In this document: positions 8,776-16,311 of the stretch, in pieces
How positions within the stretch are numbered: the stretch's first letter is position 1
How the letters are laid out: each line of letters starts with the position of its first letter
NCBI GenBank assembly: GCA_020851115.1
Contig: JADZDJ010000038.1
Span: forward strand, 1 to 53,298
DNA from: Pirellulales bacterium
GTDB lineage: Bacteria > Planctomycetota > Planctomycetia > Pirellulales > JADZDJ01
Direction: 5' to 3'
DNA length: 53,298 nt
Translations under genes and position numbers: made by a program
The notes under the pieces: model-generated
The model's database searches: none
The model's input: only the letters and a program-made list of their open reading frames with translations
What the model was told of the DNA's origin: nothing

Positions 8776-9552
8776 ATGCTTACTCCACTCTTTGCCGCCA
8801 ATTGGGGTTTGCTGATCGAAGTTGGCACGATCGTCGTTGTGGCGCTGTATTGGGTGATTTCAGCGTTTGCCAAACAAATTCAACCAACTCCGCCGCGCCG
8901 AACTCGCCCGGTCGAGGCTCCGCCGTCGGAAGAACGTGTCCAGGATCGCGACCCATTACAGGCTGAAATCGACGAGTTCTTGCGCAATGCCCAAGCCCAG
9001 CGCGAAGGTCGCCCCGAAGATCCCAACCGATCGGCGAGTCAACCGGCTAACCAGCCTCCACGACGACCGCGACCAAAGCGTCGCCCTGTAAGCACGGTCA
9101 ATCGCGATACAACCCAACGTCCGCCGCCGTTGCCGTCGTCCGCAACGCCAGGCGGAATCGAAGTGGGACAAGCGGAACGACCGCGCGAACCTCTAATCGC
9201 GCCCTTGGCGAAGCGGTCAGAAAGTTCGGTTTTCGATCAGCGCGCTCGACAACTTAGCCAAGTGCAATTGGCGTCCGACAGTGACTTCCAACAGCACATG
9301 CAGAAGGTGTTTGACCACGATGTTGGCAATCTGAAATCCACGATGGGAGTTTTTGAAGCTGCTGGCGCTGCTGCCGCAGCGATCACGGCCCAAGCCGCCA
9401 GCGATTCCGCCTCGGAAGCCCAATCGTCGAAAGCGCCGAAGACGATTCGCAAGCGCACCAGTGACATCGCGCTGTTTCTTGCCGGGAAAAAGAATATTCG
9501 CGACGCAGTCATCCTGTCTGAAATTCTGCGCCGACCGGAAGATCGCTGGTAA
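8776..9552 (+). CDS. Membrane-anchored hypothetical protein next to floA
   Basis: A 258-residue protein of unknown family. It has one N-terminal membrane segment (WGLLIEVGTIVVVALYWVISAF), then a long Pro/Arg-rich, probably disordered linker (about 35-150). The C-terminal part holds an Ala-rich helix and a short conserved-looking end (DIALFLAGKKNIRDAVILSEILRR). That final block reads like a small helical interaction motif. The start at 8776 is chosen because the earlier open frame lies inside floA. It is cotranscribed with floA by position. The role is inferred only from that neighbourhood. Confidence 0.75.
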   Translation: MLTPLFAANWGLLIEVGTIVVVALYWVISAFAKQIQPTPPRRTRPVEAPPSEERVQDRDPLQAEIDEFLRNAQAQREGRPEDPNRSASQPANQPPRRPRPKRRPVSTVNRDTTQRPPPLPSSATPGGIEVGQAERPREPLIAPLAKRSESSVFDQRARQLSQVQLASDSDFQQHMQKVFDHDVGNLKSTMGVFEAAGAAAAAITAQAASDSASEAQSSKAPKTIRKRTSDIALFLAGKKNIRDAVILSEILRRPEDRW

Positions 9553-9718
9553 GATTGCAAGAGAACGACGAAAGGCAAACGGCCAGTAACGGAAAAATCC
9601 GGCGACGTTCGATGGCCAGGCTGCCAGGGGTTGCAGGCCAGTCAATTCTCGGTCCTAATATCGAAATGCTGTTCTAGTATTTCCGCCGTCTCACCTTCTA
9701 CGGTGCGCGTTCAAATTC

Positions 9719-10639
9719 ATGTCTCTTTCCCCCGCTATTCCTGGCACGACTCGGCTCGGCTGGATTGGCGCAGGTGTCATGGGCCGCAGTATGTGCGGAC
9801 ACTTGATCGATCGCGGCTTCGCCATGACGGTCTACAACCGCACGAAAGACAAAGCCGGAGCGCTTGTCGCAAAAGGCGCTAAATGGGCCGAGTCTCCCAA
9901 AGCCGTTGCCGAACAATCCGACGTTGTTTTCAGTATCGTCGGATTTCCAGCCGATGTGCGCGAAGTCATGCTTGGCAAACAAGGGGCGCTCGCCGGGAGC
10001 AATCCCGGAACGGCCCTCGTCGACATGACCACTAGTGAGCCGCAGCTTGCCATCGAGATCGCCGAACAAGCCAAGACCAAACATGTTCATGCCGTCGATG
10101 CCCCAGTCTCTGGCGGCGACATCGGCGCCCGTGAAGCTCGCCTGTCGATCATGATCGGTGGCGAAAGGGAAATCGTCGATTCACTCGCCACCTGCTGGGA
10201 AGCGATGGGAAAGACCGTCGTTTATCAAGGCCCCTCAGGCGCTGGACAGCACACCAAGATGGTTAATCAAATTCTGATCGCCACCGGCATGATCGGCGTT
10301 TGCGAAGCGCTGCTCTATGGATTCAAATCCGGCCTGAATTTAGAGACGGTCATGCAGTCGGTCTCGTCTGGGGCAGCCGGCAGTTGGTCGCTGTCGAACT
10401 ACGGTCCGCGGATCATGGCCGGGAACTTTGACCCCGGTTTTTTCGTTGAACACTTTATTAAAGATATGGGCATCGCGCTCGAAGAATCGAAACGAATGAA
10501 TCTTTCCCTGCCCGGTTTGGCGCTGGCCCACCAGCTCTATATTGCCCTGAAAGCCCAAGGGCACGGCCGCGACGGAACCCATTCGCTCATGCTGGCGCTG
10601 GCTTCGCTGTCGAATATCGACTGGAAAAATCACTGTTAG
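9719..10639 (+). CDS. NAD(P)-dependent 3-hydroxyisobutyrate dehydrogenase-like oxidoreductase
   Basis: A 306-residue member of the beta-hydroxyacid dehydrogenase family (3-hydroxyisobutyrate dehydrogenase, tartronate semialdehyde reductase, glyoxylate reductase). The nucleotide-binding glycine motif is GWIGAGVMG (14-22). The substrate-site motif DAPVSGG is at 127-133 and the catalytic Lys180 sits in GQHTKMVNQ. The C-terminal helical domain contains the usual KDMGIALEE segment. The substrate is not determinable from sequence. It has no metabolic neighbours, so it is probably a stand-alone housekeeping enzyme. Confidence 0.92.
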   Translation: MSLSPAIPGTTRLGWIGAGVMGRSMCGHLIDRGFAMTVYNRTKDKAGALVAKGAKWAESPKAVAEQSDVVFSIVGFPADVREVMLGKQGALAGSNPGTALVDMTTSEPQLAIEIAEQAKTKHVHAVDAPVSGGDIGAREARLSIMIGGEREIVDSLATCWEAMGKTVVYQGPSGAGQHTKMVNQILIATGMIGVCEALLYGFKSGLNLETVMQSVSSGAAGSWSLSNYGPRIMAGNFDPGFFVEHFIKDMGIALEESKRMNLSLPGLALAHQLYIALKAQGHGRDGTHSLMLALASLSNIDWKNHC

Positions 10640-10714
10640 TGAACGAATCCGGGCCTAGAATTGCATGGTATCAGCCGGCGGAGCCGTCACCCACCGGAAT
10701 TCCAACAAGTTGGC

Positions 10715-12037
10715 ATGAGCAATTCAGTCTCCCCGGCCGTCGCCGCCGAATCGTCCAATGCAAGTCGGCCAACCGCCGCGGTAGCGCCACCGAAGCGCCG
10801 TCGCCGTTGGTTCCGCTGGGTCTGCGGCCTCACCGTGGGACTGATCCTACTGGTGATTTTTCTGCCCTCGCTGGCGGCGCTTCCCATGTTTCGCGGCTTG
10901 CTGTTCTCGGCGCTGTTTCGCGGCCTGAACGAGCGAGTGACCGTCGATCAACTTTCGCTCGGCTGGTTCGCCCCAGTCCGCGCCGGCGGCGTGCGGCTGC
11001 AAGGAGATCAGGGAAAACCGCCGGCGCTCGCAATCGACGAAATCGCCGGCAACTCCACGCTATGGAACATGCTCACGAGGGGCGAACTAGGCGAGTTCCG
11101 CGTTGACGCACCGCAAGTCTTCCTGCAGTTCGATCAAGATGGCAGCAATTGGGAGCGCCTAATCAAACAATTCCATGGCGCACCGAAGCTTGATCGAAGT
11201 ATCAAACTGAACATTGTCGATGCCAAAATTTTGCTGCAAGGCCCCACTTCGCCAGCGCCTTGGTCGCTGGATAAAATTAACACCCATGTAGACTTCTCTC
11301 CCGCCATCGCCAACTCGCTCGGTGTGCCGCTGATCACAGGCGATAAACTCGCATTGCTGCATGAAGCCGAACTGACACCGGAACTCTGCAATGACTTGCT
11401 TAAGTACATCGTTCCGTCGCTGGCCGGAGTTACCACCGCATCTGGCCGCGTTTCGCTGGATATCGATAAGTACTCTTGGCCTGTCGGCAAGCCAGACGCC
11501 GCCAATCTAACCGGTCGCCTCACGTTGCACTCCGTTGAGATTGGCCCTGGTGTTGTCACAAGTGCGCTGGCCAAAGCCGCTTGGCAAGGGATTAAAATTC
11601 CAACTTCAATGACCGTAGCGCAAAACGACACGGTCGAATTCTGGATCGAAAACGGTCGAGTTCACCATCGCGACTTTGCCTTCGGCCTTATCGATTGGCA
11701 GCCAGATCGACTCGTTCGCACCCACGGATCGGTCGGCTTCGATCAGACGCTCGATCTGCACATGCGGGCGCCAATTCCTGGTGCGGCTCTGCTTCCGGAG
11801 AACGCCTTGCGCGAATCGCTCATGAAACAAGAAATCAACGTCGATTTCGGCGGTACGCTTGGACAGCCCACATGGAATGTTCGTTTGCCAGGTGGGATCG
11901 ACTTGACCCCGGCTCGCAAGGCACTGGGCGATGCATTCGAGCGCCGCCGTGAACGGATACAAAACAACCCGCAGCGTCCCGGACTCTTCCACAATCGTCG
12001 CCGCGGCGGCGACGAATCGTCGAAGCCCATGCGCTAG
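10715..12037 (+). CDS. AsmA-like / DUF748-type envelope protein
   Basis: A 440-residue protein with a basic cytoplasmic start (PPKRRRRWFRWV), a single membrane helix (GLTVGLILLVIFLPSLAAL) and a long beta-rich extracytoplasmic part. The pattern 'VTVDQLSLGWFAPVRAGGVR' followed by repeated short beta segments resembles AsmA/DUF748-family proteins involved in outer-membrane or lipid transport. The C-terminal 30 residues are Arg/Asn-rich. The start at 10715 (MSNSVSPAV) is chosen over an upstream one for lack of any reason to extend. It lies 75 bases after the dehydrogenase gene and is probably cotranscribed. Precise role unknown. Confidence 0.7.
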   Translation: MSNSVSPAVAAESSNASRPTAAVAPPKRRRRWFRWVCGLTVGLILLVIFLPSLAALPMFRGLLFSALFRGLNERVTVDQLSLGWFAPVRAGGVRLQGDQGKPPALAIDEIAGNSTLWNMLTRGELGEFRVDAPQVFLQFDQDGSNWERLIKQFHGAPKLDRSIKLNIVDAKILLQGPTSPAPWSLDKINTHVDFSPAIANSLGVPLITGDKLALLHEAELTPELCNDLLKYIVPSLAGVTTASGRVSLDIDKYSWPVGKPDAANLTGRLTLHSVEIGPGVVTSALAKAAWQGIKIPTSMTVAQNDTVEFWIENGRVHHRDFAFGLIDWQPDRLVRTHGSVGFDQTLDLHMRAPIPGAALLPENALRESLMKQEINVDFGGTLGQPTWNVRLPGGIDLTPARKALGDAFERRRERIQNNPQRPGLFHNRRRGGDESSKPMR

Positions 12038-12188
12038 CCACTATTGCCGCCCCCCGATGCCGTGCTAAAATTGGCGACCAAACCTTGGCGGTGTGTATTC
12101 TGATGGGTCTGCATGGAGCCGACCCCACTGCCGCGATCGATCGCCGATCGTCGTACCAATCATTTTTCTATCAAAATTGGAGCATCAC

Positions 12189-12278
12189 GTGGGTGTCAAG
12201 AAGACAGGCAAAGGTCGTCGAAAGTTGGGCCGCAAGAAACGCCGTATGCGCGCACGCATTCGCCATCGCAAAGGCTAA
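12189..12278 (+). CDS. 29-residue extremely basic protein, possible small ribosomal or RNA-binding protein
   Basis: A GTG-started frame with an excellent ribosome binding site: GGAG, six bases, then GTG. The product MGVKKTGKGRRKLGRKK continues to an RIRHRKG end; 16 of 29 residues are Lys or Arg and none is acidic. The composition and length recall very small ribosomal proteins of the bS22/COX24-C (AURKAIP1) and bTHX types, but the match is by general look only and I cannot assign a family. It is far below usual gene-calling length cut-offs. It stands alone, about 150 bases after the AsmA-like gene, with a long non-coding stretch behind it. Confidence 0.7.
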   Translation: MGVKKTGKGRRKLGRKKRRMRARIRHRKG

Positions 12279-12833
12279 TTGCGCATTCGAAGAGTTGTGA
12301 GAAGGAATTCTTTTCCGAAATTTTCCGCAGTTCCAGTTCCCACGGTGATGGGGTGTGCCTCTGGCCTGATGAAAATGTGTTTTTTATGGCGTTTTCTACT
12401 TCCCGGTTCGAGAAAGAGGGAGTTTCAGTAGGCAATCAGTTTTTTGAAGTTAACCCAACTTCCACAGCAATCTGGAAAAATTCTGGCGGTGGGGAATTTC
12501 TCAGACTTTTTTTGAGCGAAAGAAGTTGGGCGAAATCAAGGCTGCCGTTCGGCTGGAGCTTTTCTTCACTGTCGAGCGTGTCGCGGAAAAGGTCTTCTTG
12601 CGCTCGCCGGGAATCTGGTGGCTAAGTTTCTGCGGCCTCACTTCTGGCGTCGCAGCGGCCAGCGCAATGCGTATTCGCTACCGTGGCGTATGATCTGCGA
12701 CGGCTTGGAAGTGCGGCGATGCGCGTGCCCTGACCGCAGCCAGGAAAGGTCCGCAGACAGAAAAGATCCTTGATTCTTGGTGCTCAATACTTTCAGACGA
12801 CACGGGATCTAGCCATTCGACAATAGCCTCTCT
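12279..12833. other. Intergenic region, about 555 bases, upstream of selD
   Basis: Frames crossing this stretch have no recognisable product. It should contain the promoter for the selD-fwd gene group. The part 12640-12760 is GC-rich and could fold. The phrase CAGGAAAGGTCCGCAGACAG (12750-12769) looks superficially like fragments of RNase P RNA, but the rest of that RNA is absent. I looked for tRNA-Sec here and found no T-arm GGTTCRA signature or TCA anticodon arm. Confidence 0.5.
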
Positions 12834-13892
12834 ATGTCCTCAGCAATCCGCCTCACCCAATTCGCCAAACGTGCCGGTTGCGCTGCCAAGCAGCCCCCTG
12901 GCTATCTGCTTTCTCTATTGGACATGCTGCCGGAAATCACCGACCCAAATGTGATCATCGGCAATGCCACCGCCGATGACGCCGGGGTCTATCAACTGAC
13001 CGACGATTTAGCGCTCGTCCTTACGACCGACTTTTTTACACCGATCGTCGATCGCCCCTACGATTTCGGCGCGATCGCCGCCGCGAATGCCCTTAGCGAT
13101 GTATACGCGATGGGTGGCACGCCGATCGCGGCCTTGAGCATCGTCGGCTTTCCCGATGCAGTGTTGCCGCCGGAAGTGCTCGTCGAAATCTTGCGCGGAG
13201 CAAGCGAAAAAGCCGCCGAGGCGGGCATTGCGATTGTTGGCGGGCATACAATCAAATCGGAAGAACCGATTTTTGGATTGGCAGTCGTCGGCAAAGTTTT
13301 GCCGCAACGTGTTTTGTCGAATGCCGGCGCCAAGCACGGCGATGCGCTTATTCTCACGAAGCCACTGGGGCTGGGAATCATTACGACGGCCGCCAAGAAC
13401 AGTGAAGACCATCTCGGTGCAATAGACGAAGCGATTCGCATCATGACAACGCTGAATCGCGTTGCCGGGGAAGAAATTGCCCGGAGCGGGGCGCACGCTC
13501 TTACCGATGTCACCGGCTTTGGCCTGCTCGGCCATTTGCGGAACATGGTTGTGGCGAGCAACGTATGCGCGCGGGTTTATCTCGACCGCATACCTGTGCT
13601 GTCTGCAGCTAGAGAGTATGTGAAGCATGGAATTTCACCCGGCGGAACACACGCCAACCATCGATTTTTAGCGGATTGGGTGAACTATGCCGACGGCGTA
13701 ACCAAAGCCGATCAGTTGATTTTGTCAGATGCACAAACATCCGGCGGGCTTTTGGCGGCGGCGGCGCCTGAAAAATCTGAGGCGTTGGTCGCGGCGCTCC
13801 GTTCCCGCGGCGTAAGAGAGGCAATAACGATTGGGAGAATTGAATCGGGACTGCCGAGCCGCATTTTTGTCGATCGCTCCAAATCGGAATAA
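12834..13892 (+). CDS. selD: Selenide, water dikinase (selenophosphate synthetase)
   Basis: A 352-residue enzyme that makes selenophosphate from selenide and ATP, the selenium donor for selenocysteine and selenouridine. The N-terminal active-site segment reads AGCAAKQPP: Cys16 is the redox/Se-handling residue (Cys form, not Sec) and Lys19 the catalytic Lys. Family blocks follow: TTDFFTPIVDRPYDFG, AANALSDVYAMGG, IVGGHTIKSEEP, ALTDVTGFGLLGHL and LILSDAQTSGGLL. The ribosome binding site is not obvious. It is the first gene of a plus-strand group that goes on to fwdD and fwdB, the latter with an in-frame TGA. The context implies that it serves selenoprotein synthesis. Confidence 0.97.
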   Translation: MSSAIRLTQFAKRAGCAAKQPPGYLLSLLDMLPEITDPNVIIGNATADDAGVYQLTDDLALVLTTDFFTPIVDRPYDFGAIAAANALSDVYAMGGTPIAALSIVGFPDAVLPPEVLVEILRGASEKAAEAGIAIVGGHTIKSEEPIFGLAVVGKVLPQRVLSNAGAKHGDALILTKPLGLGIITTAAKNSEDHLGAIDEAIRIMTTLNRVAGEEIARSGAHALTDVTGFGLLGHLRNMVVASNVCARVYLDRIPVLSAAREYVKHGISPGGTHANHRFLADWVNYADGVTKADQLILSDAQTSGGLLAAAAPEKSEALVAALRSRGVREAITIGRIESGLPSRIFVDRSKSE

Positions 13893-14003
13893 CCAAAAAA
13901 CTAATGGGTCGGACGCTCGGCCGCGTGAACGACCAGGATTGCTATTTCACCCGATCGGAGCTAAAATTTCGCTGTCATGCAATGCCGCTATTTGTCATAA
14001 CCT

Positions 14004-14348
14004 ATGTCCCACAAACGATTTATTCTCAACTCATCACGCTCCTCTAAACAGGGAGCGTTGATCAACGTGGGAAAAGAATCGAAGGAATATCAGGATTTGA
14101 CGAACTCGATGACGATGGCTGAAGAAGATATGGCGGAAGTTGGCCTTGTCGAGGGACAATTGGCCGTGGTCCGAACGCAGTTTGGCGAAGCGGCGTTCAA
14201 GTGCCAGCCTGGCAAAGTACCGCTCGGCATGATTTTCGTCCCCTATGGCCCACCGACCTGCAAACTGATGGGTGGCGATACGGATGGAACTGGCATGCCC
14301 ACATCAAAGGGTTGGGAAGTAGAAGTCGTGCCACAGCAAGTCGGGTAA
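14004..14348 (+). CDS. fwdD: Formylmethanofuran dehydrogenase subunit D-like, molybdopterin-dinucleotide-binding protein
   Basis: A 114-residue protein resembling FwdD/FmdD, the small subunit that completes the molybdopterin guanine dinucleotide site of archaeal formylmethanofuran dehydrogenase. Supporting sequence: FILNSSRSSKQGALINVGK near the N-terminus, AEVGLVEGQLAVVRTQFG in the beta-barrel, PLGMIFVPYGPPTCKLMG, and the closing GDTDGTGMPTSKG that typifies this subunit. It lies 111 bases after selD and 400 bases before fwdB on the same strand. Its presence argues that the complex binds a Mo- or W-pterin cofactor, because the proteobacterial Fhc formyltransferase/hydrolase complex has no such redox role. 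Confidence 0.88.
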   Translation: MSHKRFILNSSRSSKQGALINVGKESKEYQDLTNSMTMAEEDMAEVGLVEGQLAVVRTQFGEAAFKCQPGKVPLGMIFVPYGPPTCKLMGGDTDGTGMPTSKGWEVEVVPQQVG

Positions 14349-14407
14349 GATCACTCCCGCTGCAGCGACGCTGCTTCCGACAAGTAAAAAGCCGTGTTAA
14401 CAAAGCA

Positions 14408-14575
14408 ATGCCACAAGAACTCAATCGCAATGATTTGACTGGTCCCGAAACCCCGCATTTCTCACTACCACTGATCGAGAATGCGGCCGATGTGGTTGCA
14501 TGGACAGAGATTGAGGCCGGCCGCTACATGCCCCGGCGGGTACGCGGAAGTTACCACGGCCGGGCCTTGGGGTGA
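14408..14575 (+). CDS. Possible 55-residue protein within the fwd gene group
   Basis: A short frame between fwdD and fwdB beginning MPQELNRNDLTG and ending YMPRRVRGSYHGRALG. It has a sensible sequence: an acidic middle (ENAADVVAWTEIEAGR) and a basic glycine/arginine tail, with no low-complexity signature. No strong ribosome binding site is visible. I do not recognise a family. Being in the same direction and inside the group, it may be a small accessory or regulatory protein of the enzyme complex. Confidence 0.5.
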   Translation: MPQELNRNDLTGPETPHFSLPLIENAADVVAWTEIEAGRYMPRRVRGSYHGRALG

Positions 14576-14751
14576 GTGTTTACCGTTCCGTCGTCCGGTT
14601 CGGATGATGCCCAATGTCGAAGTCAGTGAATATGGATGCTGAAGGCAGATGCTAGATGATTAAAGGCATCCAGCGTCTAGAAGTCAGCAGCCTAGCCGGT
14701 CCTGTCGATACAATGCCCAGCCAACATTCATCGTTTACTTGAGGTCGCCTT

Positions 14752-16089
14752 ATGCTCTCCATCATCAATAATGCCACCTGCACTTTCTGTGGCTGCGTTT
14801 GCGACGATATCCAACTGCACCATGATGAAGTTCGCATCCACAAAGCGGATCGGGCTTGTGTCTTGGGGACAGCATGGTTTCTGAATCACACCGCCGAGAA
14901 GAAGCATCCGGCCGCGCTCGTCGATGGACGCGAGGCAACGCTCGATGAAGCCATTCGCGCCGCCGCTCGTTTTCTGCACGAAGCCCATATGCCTCTCGTC
15001 TACGGAATGAGCAATACAACCTGCGAAGCACAAAAAGAATGTGCAGCGCTGGCCGACCAACTCGGCGGGCTGCTCGACAGTCACACCTCGTTGTGACACG
15101 GACCAACTGAGATCGCTGCCCAGTTGGGTGGCAAGGTAACGTGTACGCTCGGCGAAGTGAAGCAGCGAGCGGATTTCATCGTCTACTGGGGCGGAAACCC
15201 CGCCGAGTGCCATCCGCGGCATTTCACCAAGTACACGATCATGCAGAAGAGCAAGTTTCTGCCGCGTGGCCGCAAAGACCGTACGATGGTGCTGGTGGAC
15301 ATTCGCGAGACGAAGAGCGCCAAGGCCGCTGATATTTTTCTTCAAGTCCGCCCTGGCAAAGATTTCGAGCTGATCACGATATTGCGGGCATTGGTCAAAG
15401 GCCGGCGAGTGACCGATGAGGCCATCGCCGAAACCGGTATTCCGCGAGATACGCTCGAAGATCTAATTCGCCGGATGAAAGCCGCCAAATTCGGCTGTAT
15501 GTTCTTCGGCATGGGCCTGTCGATGACGCGCGGCAAGCATATGAATAGTGCTGCGCTACTGACGCTCGCTGCCGAGATGAATGCATTCACCAAGTTCGTC
15601 GCCATGCCCATGCGTGGCCACGGCAATGTAACCGGAGCCGACGTGATCATGCGTTGGCAGACGGGCTTCCCATTCGGCATTTCGTTCAGCCGCGGCTACC
15701 CGAGGTATAACCCCGGCGAGTTTTCGACGGTCGATATATTGGTCCGCGGCGACTGCGACGCCGCCTTCATCATTGGTGCTGACCCTGGTGGAACGATGCC
15801 GCAACCAGCAATCGATCACTTGAAGCGCATTCCGACAATCGTGCTCGACCCACACATCACGCATACCAGCCGATTGGCTCGCGTTCATATTACGACCGCG
15901 CCACAAGGCATTGCCGCGCCGGGAACGGCCTATCGAATGGACGAGATTCCCCTACCGCTGAAGCCCGCCTTGAAGTCACCTTATCCGACCGATGAAGAGG
16001 TCGTCCGCCGCATCAATGAAGCGATTGCCGAATTGCCGTTCTGGATTCCTGACGACGGTCGGCCGCAAATGATCATGACCACCGGATAA
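14752..16089 (+). CDS. fwdB: Formylmethanofuran dehydrogenase subunit B, predicted selenoprotein (in-frame TGA = Sec115)
   Basis: Catalytic subunit of a formylmethanofuran dehydrogenase-type enzyme, 445 residues if TGA at 15094-15096 is read as selenocysteine. The N-terminus has Fe-S ligands C10-x2-C13-x3-C17 and C36 (TCTFCGCVCDD; RACVLG). Before the TGA is NTTCEAQKECAALADQLGG then DSHTSL. After it comes HGPTEIAAQLGG, then RADFIVYWGGNPAECHPRHF, all in the same frame. Methanogen FwdB has Mo/W-ligating Cys (Sec in some species) followed by His exactly here, at about residue 118. The later FSRGYPRYNPGEF block carries the active-site Arg region. No frameshift or other stop is seen. The alternative, a nonsense-mutated gene, is less likely given selD upstream and full conservation beyond the TGA. 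Confidence 0.92.
15094..15132 (+). promoter_or_regulatory. Candidate bacterial SECIS element just after the fwdB TGA
   Basis: Two mutually exclusive hairpins follow the TGA. (a) CCAACTG (15103-15109) pairs perfectly with CAGTTGG (15121-15127), with an 11-base loop whose second base is G. (b) GCTGCCC (15115-15121) pairs with GGGTGGC (15126-15132), including two G-U pairs, around the loop AGTT. Hairpin (b) starts its loop 25 bases after the TGA, within the spacing usual for bacterial SECIS elements, again with G in the first two loop bases. Either could recruit SelB. The choice is inference and no folding energy was computed. Confidence 0.6.
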
Positions 16090-16311
16090 ACGTTCAGCGG
16101 CAAGCGATGGGGAAAGAATCGGATTGCATGGGCAAGCGAAATCTATCCGTACCGAATGACAGGTTAGCACTGAGAGTTATTGGCTCAATTGCACCGCAGA
16201 CGGACGCGCCTCGCTTCTCCGTGCCACCCATTTACAGATTACCGCGGTCAATAGAAACTATCGGGATACCTGAGAAATTGTCTACGAATCTATTTTGGTG
16301 AAGGCGGGGCA

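Noticed and set aside
12750..12769. CAGGAAAGGTCCGCAGACAG as part of RNase P RNA
   Set aside because: It resembles two conserved phrases of that RNA run together, but the several hundred bases that should separate them, and the other helices, are missing.
12640..12830. tRNA-Sec or SRP RNA upstream of selD
   Set aside because: No GGTTCRA T-arm, no TCA anticodon arm, and no GGAAGNAGC-type SRP loop could be found.
14640..14700. GATGCTAGATG and CATCCAGCGTCTAG as an attachment site or mobile-element end
   Set aside because: The short imperfect inverted similarity has no integrase, transposase or target duplication nearby.
15094..15126. fwdB as two genes, an N-terminal fragment ending at TGA and a second starting at TTG 15124
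   Set aside because: The second piece would begin in the middle of a conserved FwdB block, in the same frame, with no ribosome binding site, and the break falls exactly at the catalytic Cys/Sec position.
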